DNA from: Patescibacteria group bacterium
GTDB lineage: Bacteria > Patescibacteriota > Minisyncoccia > Phycocordibacterales > CSBR16-119
Reading direction: 5' to 3'
Assembly: GCA_030917865.1 (NCBI GenBank)
Contig: JAUPTX010000005.1
Coordinates: 1 to 55,417, forward strand
Length of the DNA stretch: 55,417 bases
The notes beneath the pieces are model-generated. The model was not told where the DNA came from, did not search any database, and saw only the letters and a list, made by a program, of their open reading frames with translations. The position numbers and the translations under genes are program-made. Positions 49,445 to 55,417 of this stretch are shown piece after piece (position 1 is the stretch's first letter; each line of letters starts with the position of its first letter).

Positions 49445-50434
49445 ATGAAGAAAAATCTAAAAATAAATAAAAAAGAAAAAGGTTTAGTGATTTATCAAGC
49501 AAAGAACGGAGCAATAGAGTTTCGTGGTGATTTACAGCACGAGACTATTTGGGCGACACAGGCTCAGATATCAGAAGTTTTTGGGGTTGATCGTTCTGTG
49601 GTTACAAAACACATTAATAATTTATTTAAGTCAAAAGAGGTTGATCAAAAAAGCAATGTGCAAAAAATGCACATTGCAAATTCTGATAAGCCAGTAAGCT
49701 TCTATTCTCTGGATGTTATTTTGTCTGTTGGGTATCGTACAAATTCTGCTAGAGCTATTGTGTTCAGACGTTGGGCTAATGATTTGATAAAAAAATATTT
49801 AATGCGTGGCTATGTCTTAAATAAGAAACAAATACAGAAAAATCACCAAGAATTTTTGAAAGCTGTGGACTCTATCCAAAATCTTTTACCAGAACATGTG
49901 GTCCTCGACCCAAAAGCAATTCTTGATCTTGTTAAAGAATTTTCAAGTACATGGAAGTCTTTGGATGGATACGACAAAGAATCTTTAACAAAAATCGGCT
50001 CTACAAAAAAATCAGTTAAGTTTTCTGCGAGCGAGCTTTACGAATCAATTTCTTTGTTAAAAAAAGATCTTTTGAAGAAAGGTGAGGCAACAGAGATTTT
50101 CGCTCAAGAGAGAGTTTCTGGAAGTGTTGAAGGTATAATCGGAAACGTGATGCAGACTTTTGGAGGAAAGCCGGTGTATCCTACTGCAGAAGAAAAATCT
50201 GCGAACCTGCTGTACTTTATGGTTAAAAACCATCCTTTTGTTGATGGAAATAAAAGAAGCGGAGCTTTTGCTTTTGTTTGGTTTTTAAGAAAGGTTGGAG
50301 TGAGAGGGTATCGAAATATTAATCCGAGTGCTTTGACAGCGATAACTCTTTTGATTGCAGAAAGTAAACCAGAAAAGAAAGATCAGATGATAGCTCTGGT
50401 GACCAATCTTTTGTCTGTGAAAGGGAAGTCATAA
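49445..50434 (+). CDS. RhuM-Doc fusion (virulence RhuM domain with Fic/Doc toxin domain)
   Basis: 329 residues. The N-terminal RhuM-like domain (about 15-130: IWATQAQISEVFGVDRSVVTKHINN, FYSLDVILSVGYRTNS, RRWANDLIKKYLMRGYVLN) resembles phage antirepressor DNA-binding parts. A helical linker follows, then a Fic/Doc domain (about 195-325) with the active motif HPFVDGNKRSG at 263-273. The GNKR form is the Doc type, whose founder phosphorylates EF-Tu; classical Fic enzymes have GNGR and AMPylate. This RhuM/Fic architecture is known in many bacteria as a toxin-like accessory gene. No separate antitoxin gene lies next to it, so the RhuM part may act as built-in control. Confidence 0.9.
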   Translation: MKKNLKINKKEKGLVIYQAKNGAIEFRGDLQHETIWATQAQISEVFGVDRSVVTKHINNLFKSKEVDQKSNVQKMHIANSDKPVSFYSLDVILSVGYRTNSARAIVFRRWANDLIKKYLMRGYVLNKKQIQKNHQEFLKAVDSIQNLLPEHVVLDPKAILDLVKEFSSTWKSLDGYDKESLTKIGSTKKSVKFSASELYESISLLKKDLLKKGEATEIFAQERVSGSVEGIIGNVMQTFGGKPVYPTAEEKSANLLYFMVKNHPFVDGNKRSGAFAFVWFLRKVGVRGYRNINPSALTAITLLIAESKPEKKDQMIALVTNLLSVKGKS

Positions 50435-50436
50435 GT

Positions 50437-50464
50437 CGTGAAGCGTAAAGCGTGAAGCATGAAG
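50437..50464 (+). repeat. Four tandem 7-base repeats
   Basis: CGTGAAG, CGTAAAG, CGTGAAG, CATGAAG in direct succession, between the RhuM-Doc stop and its terminator. Confidence 0.7.
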
Positions 50465-50476
50465 ATAAAAGAATTA

Positions 50477-50513
50477 ACAAAGCCGGGGCGCGGAGCGCCC
50501 CGGCTTTGTTTTA
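50477..50513 (+). terminator. GC-rich terminator
   Basis: CAAAGCCGGGGCGC / GCGCCCCGGCTTTG with a GGA loop, then T-rich. Confidence 0.9.
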
Positions 50514-50518
50514 TTTTC

Positions 50519-50527
50519 TGGTATAAT
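50519..50527 (+). promoter_or_regulatory. Extended -10 promoter of the DoxX-like gene
   Basis: TGG-TATAAT, 29 bases before the ATG at 50557. Confidence 0.6.
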
Positions 50528-50556
50528 AAAAGTATTAGTAATAATTATTTTTATTT

Positions 50557-50958
50557 ATGCAAGAAACAACTATTATTTTATTAGTTTCTGTATTGCAAGT
50601 TATTCTCGCTTTGGGGCTTATAAACGTTTGGCTCGTTCGTTTTAGAAAGCCGACAAAATATCGTGGACGTGGAGCGCACAATATGAAAGAAGAATTTAGC
50701 GCATATGGTTTGCCATCTTGGTTTATGTATGTTGTAGGATTTTTGAAACTTGGTATTGCCTTTGTTTTGATCGCCGGACTTTTTGTTATGAACTTTACTT
50801 ACTTTGTTTTACCATCTTTGCAACTTCTTGCAGTTCTGATGGTCGGCGCGATATTTATGCATATAAAAGTTAAAGATACTTTAACCAGAAGTATCCCAGC
50901 TGTTTTGATGCTTTCGATGTCTGTACTGGCTATTATCTTGATAAAATCTTTGTCTTAA
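50557..50958 (+). CDS. DoxX-like membrane protein
   Basis: 133 residues, four membrane segments. The N-terminal half has LALGLINVWLVRF then RGRGAHNMKEEFSAYGLPSWFMYVVGFLKLGIAF, a pattern of the DoxX/DoxX-like family in which the loop before the second helix carries 'YGLP'. DoxX proteins occur with thiosulfate oxidation or redox stress systems, but most are uncharacterised. It is a single-gene unit with its own extended -10 promoter and a GC-rich terminator. Confidence 0.8.
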   Translation: MQETTIILLVSVLQVILALGLINVWLVRFRKPTKYRGRGAHNMKEEFSAYGLPSWFMYVVGFLKLGIAFVLIAGLFVMNFTYFVLPSLQLLAVLMVGAIFMHIKVKDTLTRSIPAVLMLSMSVLAIILIKSLS

Positions 50959-50968
50959 AAAGAAACGA

Positions 50969-51003
50969 AAAAGTCGGGGCGCTCCGCGCCCCGGCTTTAA
51001 GTT
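50969..51003 (+). terminator. GC-rich terminator
   Basis: GGGGCGC-TCC-GCGCCCC core extended by AAAGTC / GGCTTT, similar to the hairpin at 52752-52788. Confidence 0.85.
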
Positions 51004-51051
51004 TTTAACAGGAATAAATCATTATTTAAAAAACGCATGTTAGAATATTTA

Positions 51052-51057
51052 TATAAT
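51052..51057 (+). promoter_or_regulatory. -10 box for the 51071 gene
   Basis: TATAAT, 13 bases before the ATG. Confidence 0.5.
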
Positions 51058-51070
51058 CGAATTCAACAAT

Positions 51071-52750
51071 ATGCATAATACTTTTTTAAATAAAAAACTT
51101 TTGTTTATTTTTTCTTTTGCCTTTTTGTTTTGTTCAAATATGGCTTTTGCTTCTGTGACCAGCCTTGTTGACTTTAACGATACGGGTGATTTAACCGATA
51201 AATTTAATCCGAGCACAAGTACTCAGTTTACAAATACAGCAGACGGCGGTATTGGAAATACTGGTGCTATAAACGTGCCCTTGGGTTCAAATGAAGTTTG
51301 GACAACAAAGCAGGCCTATACTGTTGCAGGTGAGGGTGACATTTATACTTTCAGTGCGTATTTTAAAATTCAAGCAAACAGTGGTTATGGTGGTCTTGGT
51401 TTTACCACAGCAAACACGGGCAACACCACCGACTCCTATGGTTCGCCTGCAACTGGTATTGGTATGGGTTTCCATGGGGGTGGAGGATTTTTTGTGAACA
51501 ATAGAGTAAACGAAGATGTGAGTTGGCCACCAGATCTTGTTTTAGGAAATTGGTATAAAATGATTTTGCGTGTTGAGGCTATCGGAAGTAATCAATATGA
51601 TTTAAATTTCAAAATATATAACTCAGATGCGGATGGTGTTTTGGGGTCTCTTAAAACAGAACAAACAACAACTGTGACAAACGCAACTGTTGCTGGTTCA
51701 AATATTATCTACGGATATTTTTCTGCAGCGGGAAGTCGTATGGCAAAGATTGATGACTTTGAAATGACTTTGGAGGGTGGTGCAACTTTTATCGAAGCTG
51801 GTGCACCGATAGTTACAACAGCCTCTGTCACAGACGTTACATCTTCGACAGCTTCTTCTGGTGGAGAAGTCACAGACGACCAAGGTGGCGCCGTGACAGT
51901 TAGAGGTGTTTGTTGGTCAGAAACTACAGCGCCAACAACCGCCGACGATTGTACAGAAGATGGTACGGGTGAAGGTGTTTTTACTAGTGAACTGACAGGA
52001 CTTACTCAGGGTACTACGTATTACTTAAGAGCATATGCAACGAATGCCTCAGGTACGACTTATGGATTAGAACAGACTTTTACAACAGATGCAGACAGTA
52101 CTGCGCCTGTTTTGACAGAAGTCACACCTCTTACTGGAACAATAGATTTAGAAGACGGCACTTACTATTTCACATCTTCTGAAGTGTGCGAACTTCTTGT
52201 TAGCCAGCCAACAAGTACAAAAGGCGAAGTGACTGTTTTGGCTGAATCAGTAACGGTTGGTCAAAATATTGGTATTACCCTGACTGGTATGCAGGCTGGT
52301 GGAAGATATTCTTTTACTTTTTCTTGTATGGACGCTGCAGATAATGAGTCAAACACTCTGAGCGTGGGACCTTTTACTATAAGAGAAAATTCTTCAGGAT
52401 CTTCTGGTTCGTTTTCTATGGCGGCTCTTCTCAAATTTAGAAATCAAGTAAACGAGAACACAGATAATAAAAATGAAGATAATATGTGTCCTTCTGATTT
52501 GATTTTAACTCAAAATTTAAACAAAGGTGCAAGGAACGGTGTTTTCAATAGATTTACAGGTGGCATTGTAAAGGAGGCTCATATTTTGCAAAAACACTTA
52601 AACAGACTTGGATTTGATTCTGGTCCAGAAGATGGAATAATTGGGCCATTAACAGAAGGTGCAATAAAAAGAATGCAATCTTTCCTAAAAACAAAACCAG
52701 ATGGTGACGTGGGGCCAATGACCAGAGAGTTGATAAATAAATCTTGTTAA
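51071..52750 (+). CDS. Secreted surface protein with lectin-like, FN3-like and PG-binding domains
   Basis: 559 residues. A signal peptide (about 1-26) is followed by a LamG/concanavalin-like beta domain (about 27-235: VAGEGDIYTFSAYFKIQ, WYKMILRVEAIG), an FN3-like domain with GVCWSETTAPTTADDCTEDG (about 240-345, a type frequent in Bacteroidetes surface proteins), a second beta domain (about 350-445), a linker and a C-terminal PG_binding_1 domain (VKEAHILQKHLNRLGF, EDGIIGPLTEGAIKRMQ). A wall-attached binding protein is the likely role. Codon use is host-like. It stands alone between GC-rich hairpins. Confidence 0.85.
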   Translation: MHNTFLNKKLLFIFSFAFLFCSNMAFASVTSLVDFNDTGDLTDKFNPSTSTQFTNTADGGIGNTGAINVPLGSNEVWTTKQAYTVAGEGDIYTFSAYFKIQANSGYGGLGFTTANTGNTTDSYGSPATGIGMGFHGGGGFFVNNRVNEDVSWPPDLVLGNWYKMILRVEAIGSNQYDLNFKIYNSDADGVLGSLKTEQTTTVTNATVAGSNIIYGYFSAAGSRMAKIDDFEMTLEGGATFIEAGAPIVTTASVTDVTSSTASSGGEVTDDQGGAVTVRGVCWSETTAPTTADDCTEDGTGEGVFTSELTGLTQGTTYYLRAYATNASGTTYGLEQTFTTDADSTAPVLTEVTPLTGTIDLEDGTYYFTSSEVCELLVSQPTSTKGEVTVLAESVTVGQNIGITLTGMQAGGRYSFTFSCMDAADNESNTLSVGPFTIRENSSGSSGSFSMAALLKFRNQVNENTDNKNEDNMCPSDLILTQNLNKGARNGVFNRFTGGIVKEAHILQKHLNRLGFDSGPEDGIIGPLTEGAIKRMQSFLKTKPDGDVGPMTRELINKSC

Positions 52751-52751
52751 T

Positions 52752-52788
52752 AATTAAAGCCGGGGCGCTCTGCGCCCCGGCTTTAAGT
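52752..52788 (+). terminator. GC-rich terminator
   Basis: TTAAAGCCGGGGCGC / GCGCCCCGGCTTTAA with a TCT loop. Confidence 0.9.
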
Positions 52789-52832
52789 TGTACGAATTTT
52801 AAAGTATTATGATAGTATTGTTTAAATAATTT

Positions 52833-53519
52833 ATGGCGCAATTTACTGCTTGGGAAAAAGAATACAAAAAGCCGAAAATGATCACAAGGGCAGATGAACC
52901 CGCTGTGGCTTTTAAGGATTTTGTTAAATGGCTTCGTAGAAAAGAGGGGGTGGGGTTCGACGGACTCCGCGTTTTAGATTTAGGTTCTGGGACAGGGAAG
53001 AATGCGATATATCTGGCGGAACGTGGTGCGAAAGCTTTCGGGATAGAGCTTTCAAAAGAGGCTGTAAAAATCTCAAAAGAGCGTGCGGTGCGTGAGGGTG
53101 TCCAGGTAGAATTTTTAGAAGGAAGTTTCGGAGAAAAACTTTCTTTTCCTGATCAATCTTTTGACTTAGTTTTAGATGTGACATCTTCAAACTCTTTAGA
53201 TGAAAAAGAAAGAGGGGTTTATATAAATGAAGTTGCTAGAGTTTTGAAAACCGGAGGATATTTTTTTGTTCGTGCACTTTGTAAGGACGGAGACAAAAAT
53301 GCAAACAATCTTTTAAAAGAAAGTGGAAGCAAGGAAAAAGATACTTACTATATGTCAGAGCTTGGTCTTTATGAAAGAGTTTTTTCTAAAGAAGATTTTT
53401 TAAATATGTATTCAAAAGATTTTGAAATTTTAAAATTAGAAAAAGATTCTGGATACACTACTGTCGCCGGTAGAAAATACAAGCGAAATTTCTGGCTTGC
53501 GTACATGAAAAAGAAATAG
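52833..53519 (+). CDS. Class I SAM-dependent methyltransferase
   Basis: 228 residues. Rossmann-type SAM fold with motif I VLDLGSGTGKNAIYLAERG, acidic GIELSKEAV, VEFLEGSFGEKL and the post-motif FDLVLDVTSSNSL. A C-terminal part (SELGLYERVFSKEDFLNMY) resembles TehB/Methyltransf_25-type small enzymes. The substrate is not evident. It stands as a single gene; a TATGAT lies 19 bases before the ATG, and no hairpin separates it from the next gene. Confidence 0.88.
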   Translation: MAQFTAWEKEYKKPKMITRADEPAVAFKDFVKWLRRKEGVGFDGLRVLDLGSGTGKNAIYLAERGAKAFGIELSKEAVKISKERAVREGVQVEFLEGSFGEKLSFPDQSFDLVLDVTSSNSLDEKERGVYINEVARVLKTGGYFFVRALCKDGDKNANNLLKESGSKEKDTYYMSELGLYERVFSKEDFLNMYSKDFEILKLEKDSGYTTVAGRKYKRNFWLAYMKKK

Positions 53520-53580
53520 AAAATATCAAAACAACACAAAAAATGGCTTAAAACAAGGTTTGAATAGGAAAATAGTTTCG

Positions 53581-53589
53581 TGGTATATT
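53581..53589 (+). promoter_or_regulatory. Extended -10 promoter
   Basis: TGG-TATATT, 9 bases before the ATG at 53599. Confidence 0.5.
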
Positions 53590-53598
53590 ATAGGCATT

Positions 53599-54165
53599 AT
53601 GAGTATGAAAGAAAAACTGCAAGGTATAAAGTCTAACAAGAGCTTAATAGGAGGAATTCTTGTTGTTATTATAATATTAGTATTAGTATTTACATTAGGG
53701 AAGAAAGGCGCTGAAGCTCCGGTAACAGAAGGAGAAAATACAGGCGAAGAAACTGGAACAGCATTGTCTGTGGCAGAACCTGTGGTGAGTGGAGATTTCG
53801 AATATGCTTTCTCTGGAGTTGAGTGGATGTTCGACACAGAAGATCCTTTAGTAGTAGGAACAGGTCAAACATATCTTAAAATGATGTTTGCTGACTTTAC
53901 AAGAAATGGAAATGCGATAACTTTCGGAAGACCTTACAAGTTAGGATTTCATCCAGGAACATGTGAAGTGGTTGATTTCCTAGATACAGCTGATCTTTCT
54001 GGAATACCACTTGCTTATGCAAAGTGTTCTGATGGAAAAATCACAAGAGAATTTGCTGTTTTACAAGAATCAGAAAATGTAATGGTGAAGATGAAAGAAA
54101 CAACTCTTGAGAACCCAGTTTGGCAAGATTGGTACAAGATAAATGTTACTGAGATTGTTAAATAA
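53599..54165 (+). CDS. Membrane-anchored envelope protein
   Basis: 188 residues from the ATG at 53599 (MSMKEKLQ); a start at 53560 would lie upstream of the promoter. A membrane segment (about 19-37) is followed by a Gly/Thr/Glu-rich linker and a beta-rich domain (about 65-188: YAFSGVEWMFDTEDP, LGFHPGTCEVVDFL, YAKCSDGKITREFAV). The two Cys may form a disulfide. Similar single-pass proteins with this YAFSGVEW-type strand occur in CPR genomes as hypotheticals, from memory. It ends at a hairpin shared with convergent rmuC. Confidence 0.7.
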   Translation: MSMKEKLQGIKSNKSLIGGILVVIIILVLVFTLGKKGAEAPVTEGENTGEETGTALSVAEPVVSGDFEYAFSGVEWMFDTEDPLVVGTGQTYLKMMFADFTRNGNAITFGRPYKLGFHPGTCEVVDFLDTADLSGIPLAYAKCSDGKITREFAVLQESENVMVKMKETTLENPVWQDWYKINVTEIVK

Positions 54166-54171
54166 TTAATT

Positions 54172-54211
54172 AAACAATAAGGGTGCGCCGCAAGGCGCGC
54201 CCTTATTGTTT
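54172..54211. terminator. Bidirectional terminator
   Basis: AAACAATAAGGGTGCGCC / GGCGCGCCCTTATTGTTT (one G-T pair) with a GCAA loop, between convergent genes. Confidence 0.9.
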
Positions 54212-55250
54212 ATTCGTCTTTTGGTTTATCTAGTTCTAGTATTTCTATGTTCATAGATTCACCAGAAATTCTCATAACGTCTTTGTCTATCTTTTTAAAT
54301 TCTTTACTTGATAGGTTGTATTGATTTACTACTGTGCCAAGGTTCTTGCCGAGCTTGTCGTGATATTCTGCATAGCTTTGAAGGTGTTTTCCGAGTTCAC
54401 CTACACGCTTTTGGATTTCTGCAGCTTTTTCTTCGATCTGCATCGCTTTGAGTCCCTGTAGAACTGTTTGTAGATATGCCAGGAACGAAGTAGGAGAAAC
54501 GATAACAACTTTGTATTTGCTCGCTGCACGTTGGATCAGGTTTTCTGTATCTTCTTGAACTGCGCCTATTTTGTTTACCAATAGGTCGTAATATATCGCT
54601 TCGTGCGGGATAAACATAAATGCAAAGTCCATCGTGCCTTCCTCTGGGCGAATATATTTACTTGTTTCAAGTATTCTGTTTTTGAGGTCGTTTACAAAAA
54701 CTTTTTCTAATCTTTCTTTTTCTGATTGATTTTCTGCTTCTGAAACTTTGTTGTAGTTTTCGAGAGAGAATTTTGAATCTATTGGGATAATTTTATCTTT
54801 TATGAAAACTGCAGCGTCTACTATTTCTCCGTTGTTAAAGCCGTATTGCATTTGATATGAATCAGGCGGAAGAGTATTTTTTAAAAGAGTTTCTAGATAA
54901 TATTCTCCTAAAATTCCTCGGCTCTTTGGATTTTTTAGCATGTTTTGGAGTTCTTGGAGTTGGTCTGTGAAATTCATCACTTGCTTGCTCGTTTCTTTAA
55001 CTTCTGTTATTTCGCGAGTGATTTCACGTATTAGTTTTTGTGATTCGCTGGTTTGGTATTTTAGAGATTCCATCATTTCTTTTCCAGAGTCGCGAAGGCG
55101 TTCGTCGAGTGTTCGGCGGATATCTTTCATTTCATCTGCTAAAAACCGAAATGCTTTGTCAGCACCGGCGTCTTCTTTTTTGTTTTTATTTATGAGGGTG
55201 AAGATTATATATCCTACAACCAACCCTAAAAGTATATACAATATTGTCAT
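54210..55250 (-). CDS. rmuC: DNA recombination protein RmuC
   Basis: 346 residues. An N-terminal membrane segment (about 2-18), a long coiled coil (about 30-110, DEMKDIRRTLDERLRDSGKE) and the RmuC domain (LEELLKN-type YLETLLKNTLPPDSYQMQYGF, VDAAVFIKDKIIPIDSKFSLENY, MFIPHEAIYYDLL, VIVSPTSFLAYLQTV) are all present. RmuC has a restriction-endonuclease-like core and limits inversion recombination at short repeats. It is shorter than E. coli RmuC (about 475 residues), as is usual in CPR. Confidence 0.94.
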   Translation of the reverse strand: MTILYILLGLVVGYIIFTLINKNKKEDAGADKAFRFLADEMKDIRRTLDERLRDSGKEMMESLKYQTSESQKLIREITREITEVKETSKQVMNFTDQLQELQNMLKNPKSRGILGEYYLETLLKNTLPPDSYQMQYGFNNGEIVDAAVFIKDKIIPIDSKFSLENYNKVSEAENQSEKERLEKVFVNDLKNRILETSKYIRPEEGTMDFAFMFIPHEAIYYDLLVNKIGAVQEDTENLIQRAASKYKVVIVSPTSFLAYLQTVLQGLKAMQIEEKAAEIQKRVGELGKHLQSYAEYHDKLGKNLGTVVNQYNLSSKEFKKIDKDVMRISGESMNIEILELDKPKDE

Positions 55251-55294
55251 GTTTTTATTTTAGCATAAAAGTAAAAAGTCGGGTTTTTAGTATG

Positions 55295-55323
55295 AAAAGG
55301 GCGGGCGCCTCGGCGCCCGCCCC
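55295..55323 (-). terminator. GC-rich terminator for the partial minus-strand gene
   Basis: GGGCGGGCGCC / GGCGCCCGCCC; the minus strand continues with CTTTTC. It lies 7 bases past the stop at 55330. Confidence 0.75.
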
Positions 55324-55329
55324 TCGGAG

Positions 55330-55417
55330 TTACAAAAAGATGTAGCCCATCACTGCAGCCATCACAAGTCCAAAGACCGTGATAAACAACATGATGTTGT
55401 CCACATCTTCATGTGTA
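55330..55417 (-). CDS. C-terminal end of a small membrane protein (truncated by window edge)
   Basis: The minus frame is open from the right edge to a TAA at 55332-55330 and reads THEDVDNIMLFITVFGLVMAAVMGYIFL, here split as THEDVDNIMLF and ITVFGLVMAAVMGYIFL: one hydrophobic segment ending at the stop. A terminator follows directly. GC use is higher than in rmuC. The start lies outside the window, so identity and length are unknown. Confidence 0.45.
   Translation of the reverse strand, partial: THEDVDNIMLFITVFGLVMAAVMGYIFL

Noticed and set aside
1-55417. TGA recoded as glycine (Absconditabacteria/Gracilibacteria code)
   Set aside because: TGA ends several genes at natural family lengths (for example 46301-48346 and 22023-22340), and no internal TGA is seen in conserved genes.
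1-55417. CRISPR array, insertion sequence or prophage
   Set aside because: No regularly spaced direct repeats, no transposase or integrase and no phage structural genes are visible; the repeats present are terminator hairpins, MraZ boxes and coding repeats.

Overview
The window looks like a chromosomal stretch of a Candidate Phyla Radiation (Patescibacteria) bacterium, most likely of the Parcubacteria/Paceibacteria group. This is an inference from the AT-rich genes with AGA/TTA/CTT-type codons, reduced core proteins (342-residue DnaX, short FtsL), a DUF5671-type membrane protein, DUF5872, and many secreted proteins ending in a PG_binding_1 domain. Stops TAA, TAG and TGA are all used, so the code is standard (not the TGA=Gly code of Absconditabacteria/Gracilibacteria). 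No ribosomal protein operon or complete rRNA gene is present to fix the taxonomy.

Layout. 1-4.6 kb: surface/cell-wall proteins (Ig-like, FN3, CAP, PG-binding), one split by a frameshift at a run of seven G. 4.7-8.9 kb: leuS-murJ. 9-12.1 kb (minus): dprA-topA. 12.1-16.7 kb: serS, an FtsQ-like protein, dus, and a rimB-like/rimK pair. 16.8-20.1 kb: a short dnaX and a propeller/PG-binding surface protein. 20.1-22.4 kb: two orphan genes of different base and codon use, one with a Bacteroidetes-type T9SS C-terminal sorting domain. 22.4-26.2 kb: tRNA-Gln, an AI-2E/PerM transporter, small envelope proteins, and a 30-residue Lys/Ala repeat protein. 26.2-32.2 kb: an HlyD-permease-ATPase efflux set, CcdA, DedA and two envelope proteins. 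32.3-36.2 kb: PBP2, greA, lysS. 36.5-40 kb: the start of a dcw cluster (mraZ with phased operator repeats, rsmH, ftsL-like, ftsI). 40-43.7 kb: gdhA, a DUF5671-like protein, a methyltransferase. 43.7-50.5 kb: an accessory region with tRNA-Glu plus a partial copy of its 5' end, orphan genes, an RNA locus that mimics pieces of 23S and 16S rRNA, tspO, a MazG-like / GIY-YIG-helicase-UmuD-like-protease / DUF5872 operon, a structured minus-strand RNA, and a RhuM-Doc fusion. 50.5-55.4 kb: DoxX-like, a surface protein, a methyltransferase, an envelope protein and rmuC.

Expression style. Many transcription units start with an extended -10 box (TGnTATAAT or a close variant) only 6-7 bases before the start codon, which implies leaderless mRNAs; Shine-Dalgarno sequences are nearly absent. 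Most units end in very GC-rich perfect hairpins, several of them near-identical. Scattered between core operons are short, higher-GC orphan genes. Three of them (20126, 44343, 49272) instead have TTGACA-type -35 boxes.

The strongest candidates for something new are the 681-residue protein at 46301-48346 and its operon, and the rRNA-mimicking RNA at about 45103-45419. The protein joins a GIY-YIG-like nuclease domain, a DUF2075/Schlafen-group helicase and a UmuD-like self-cleaving protease. Its cleavage-site, Ser and Lys spacings are identical to those of UmuD.
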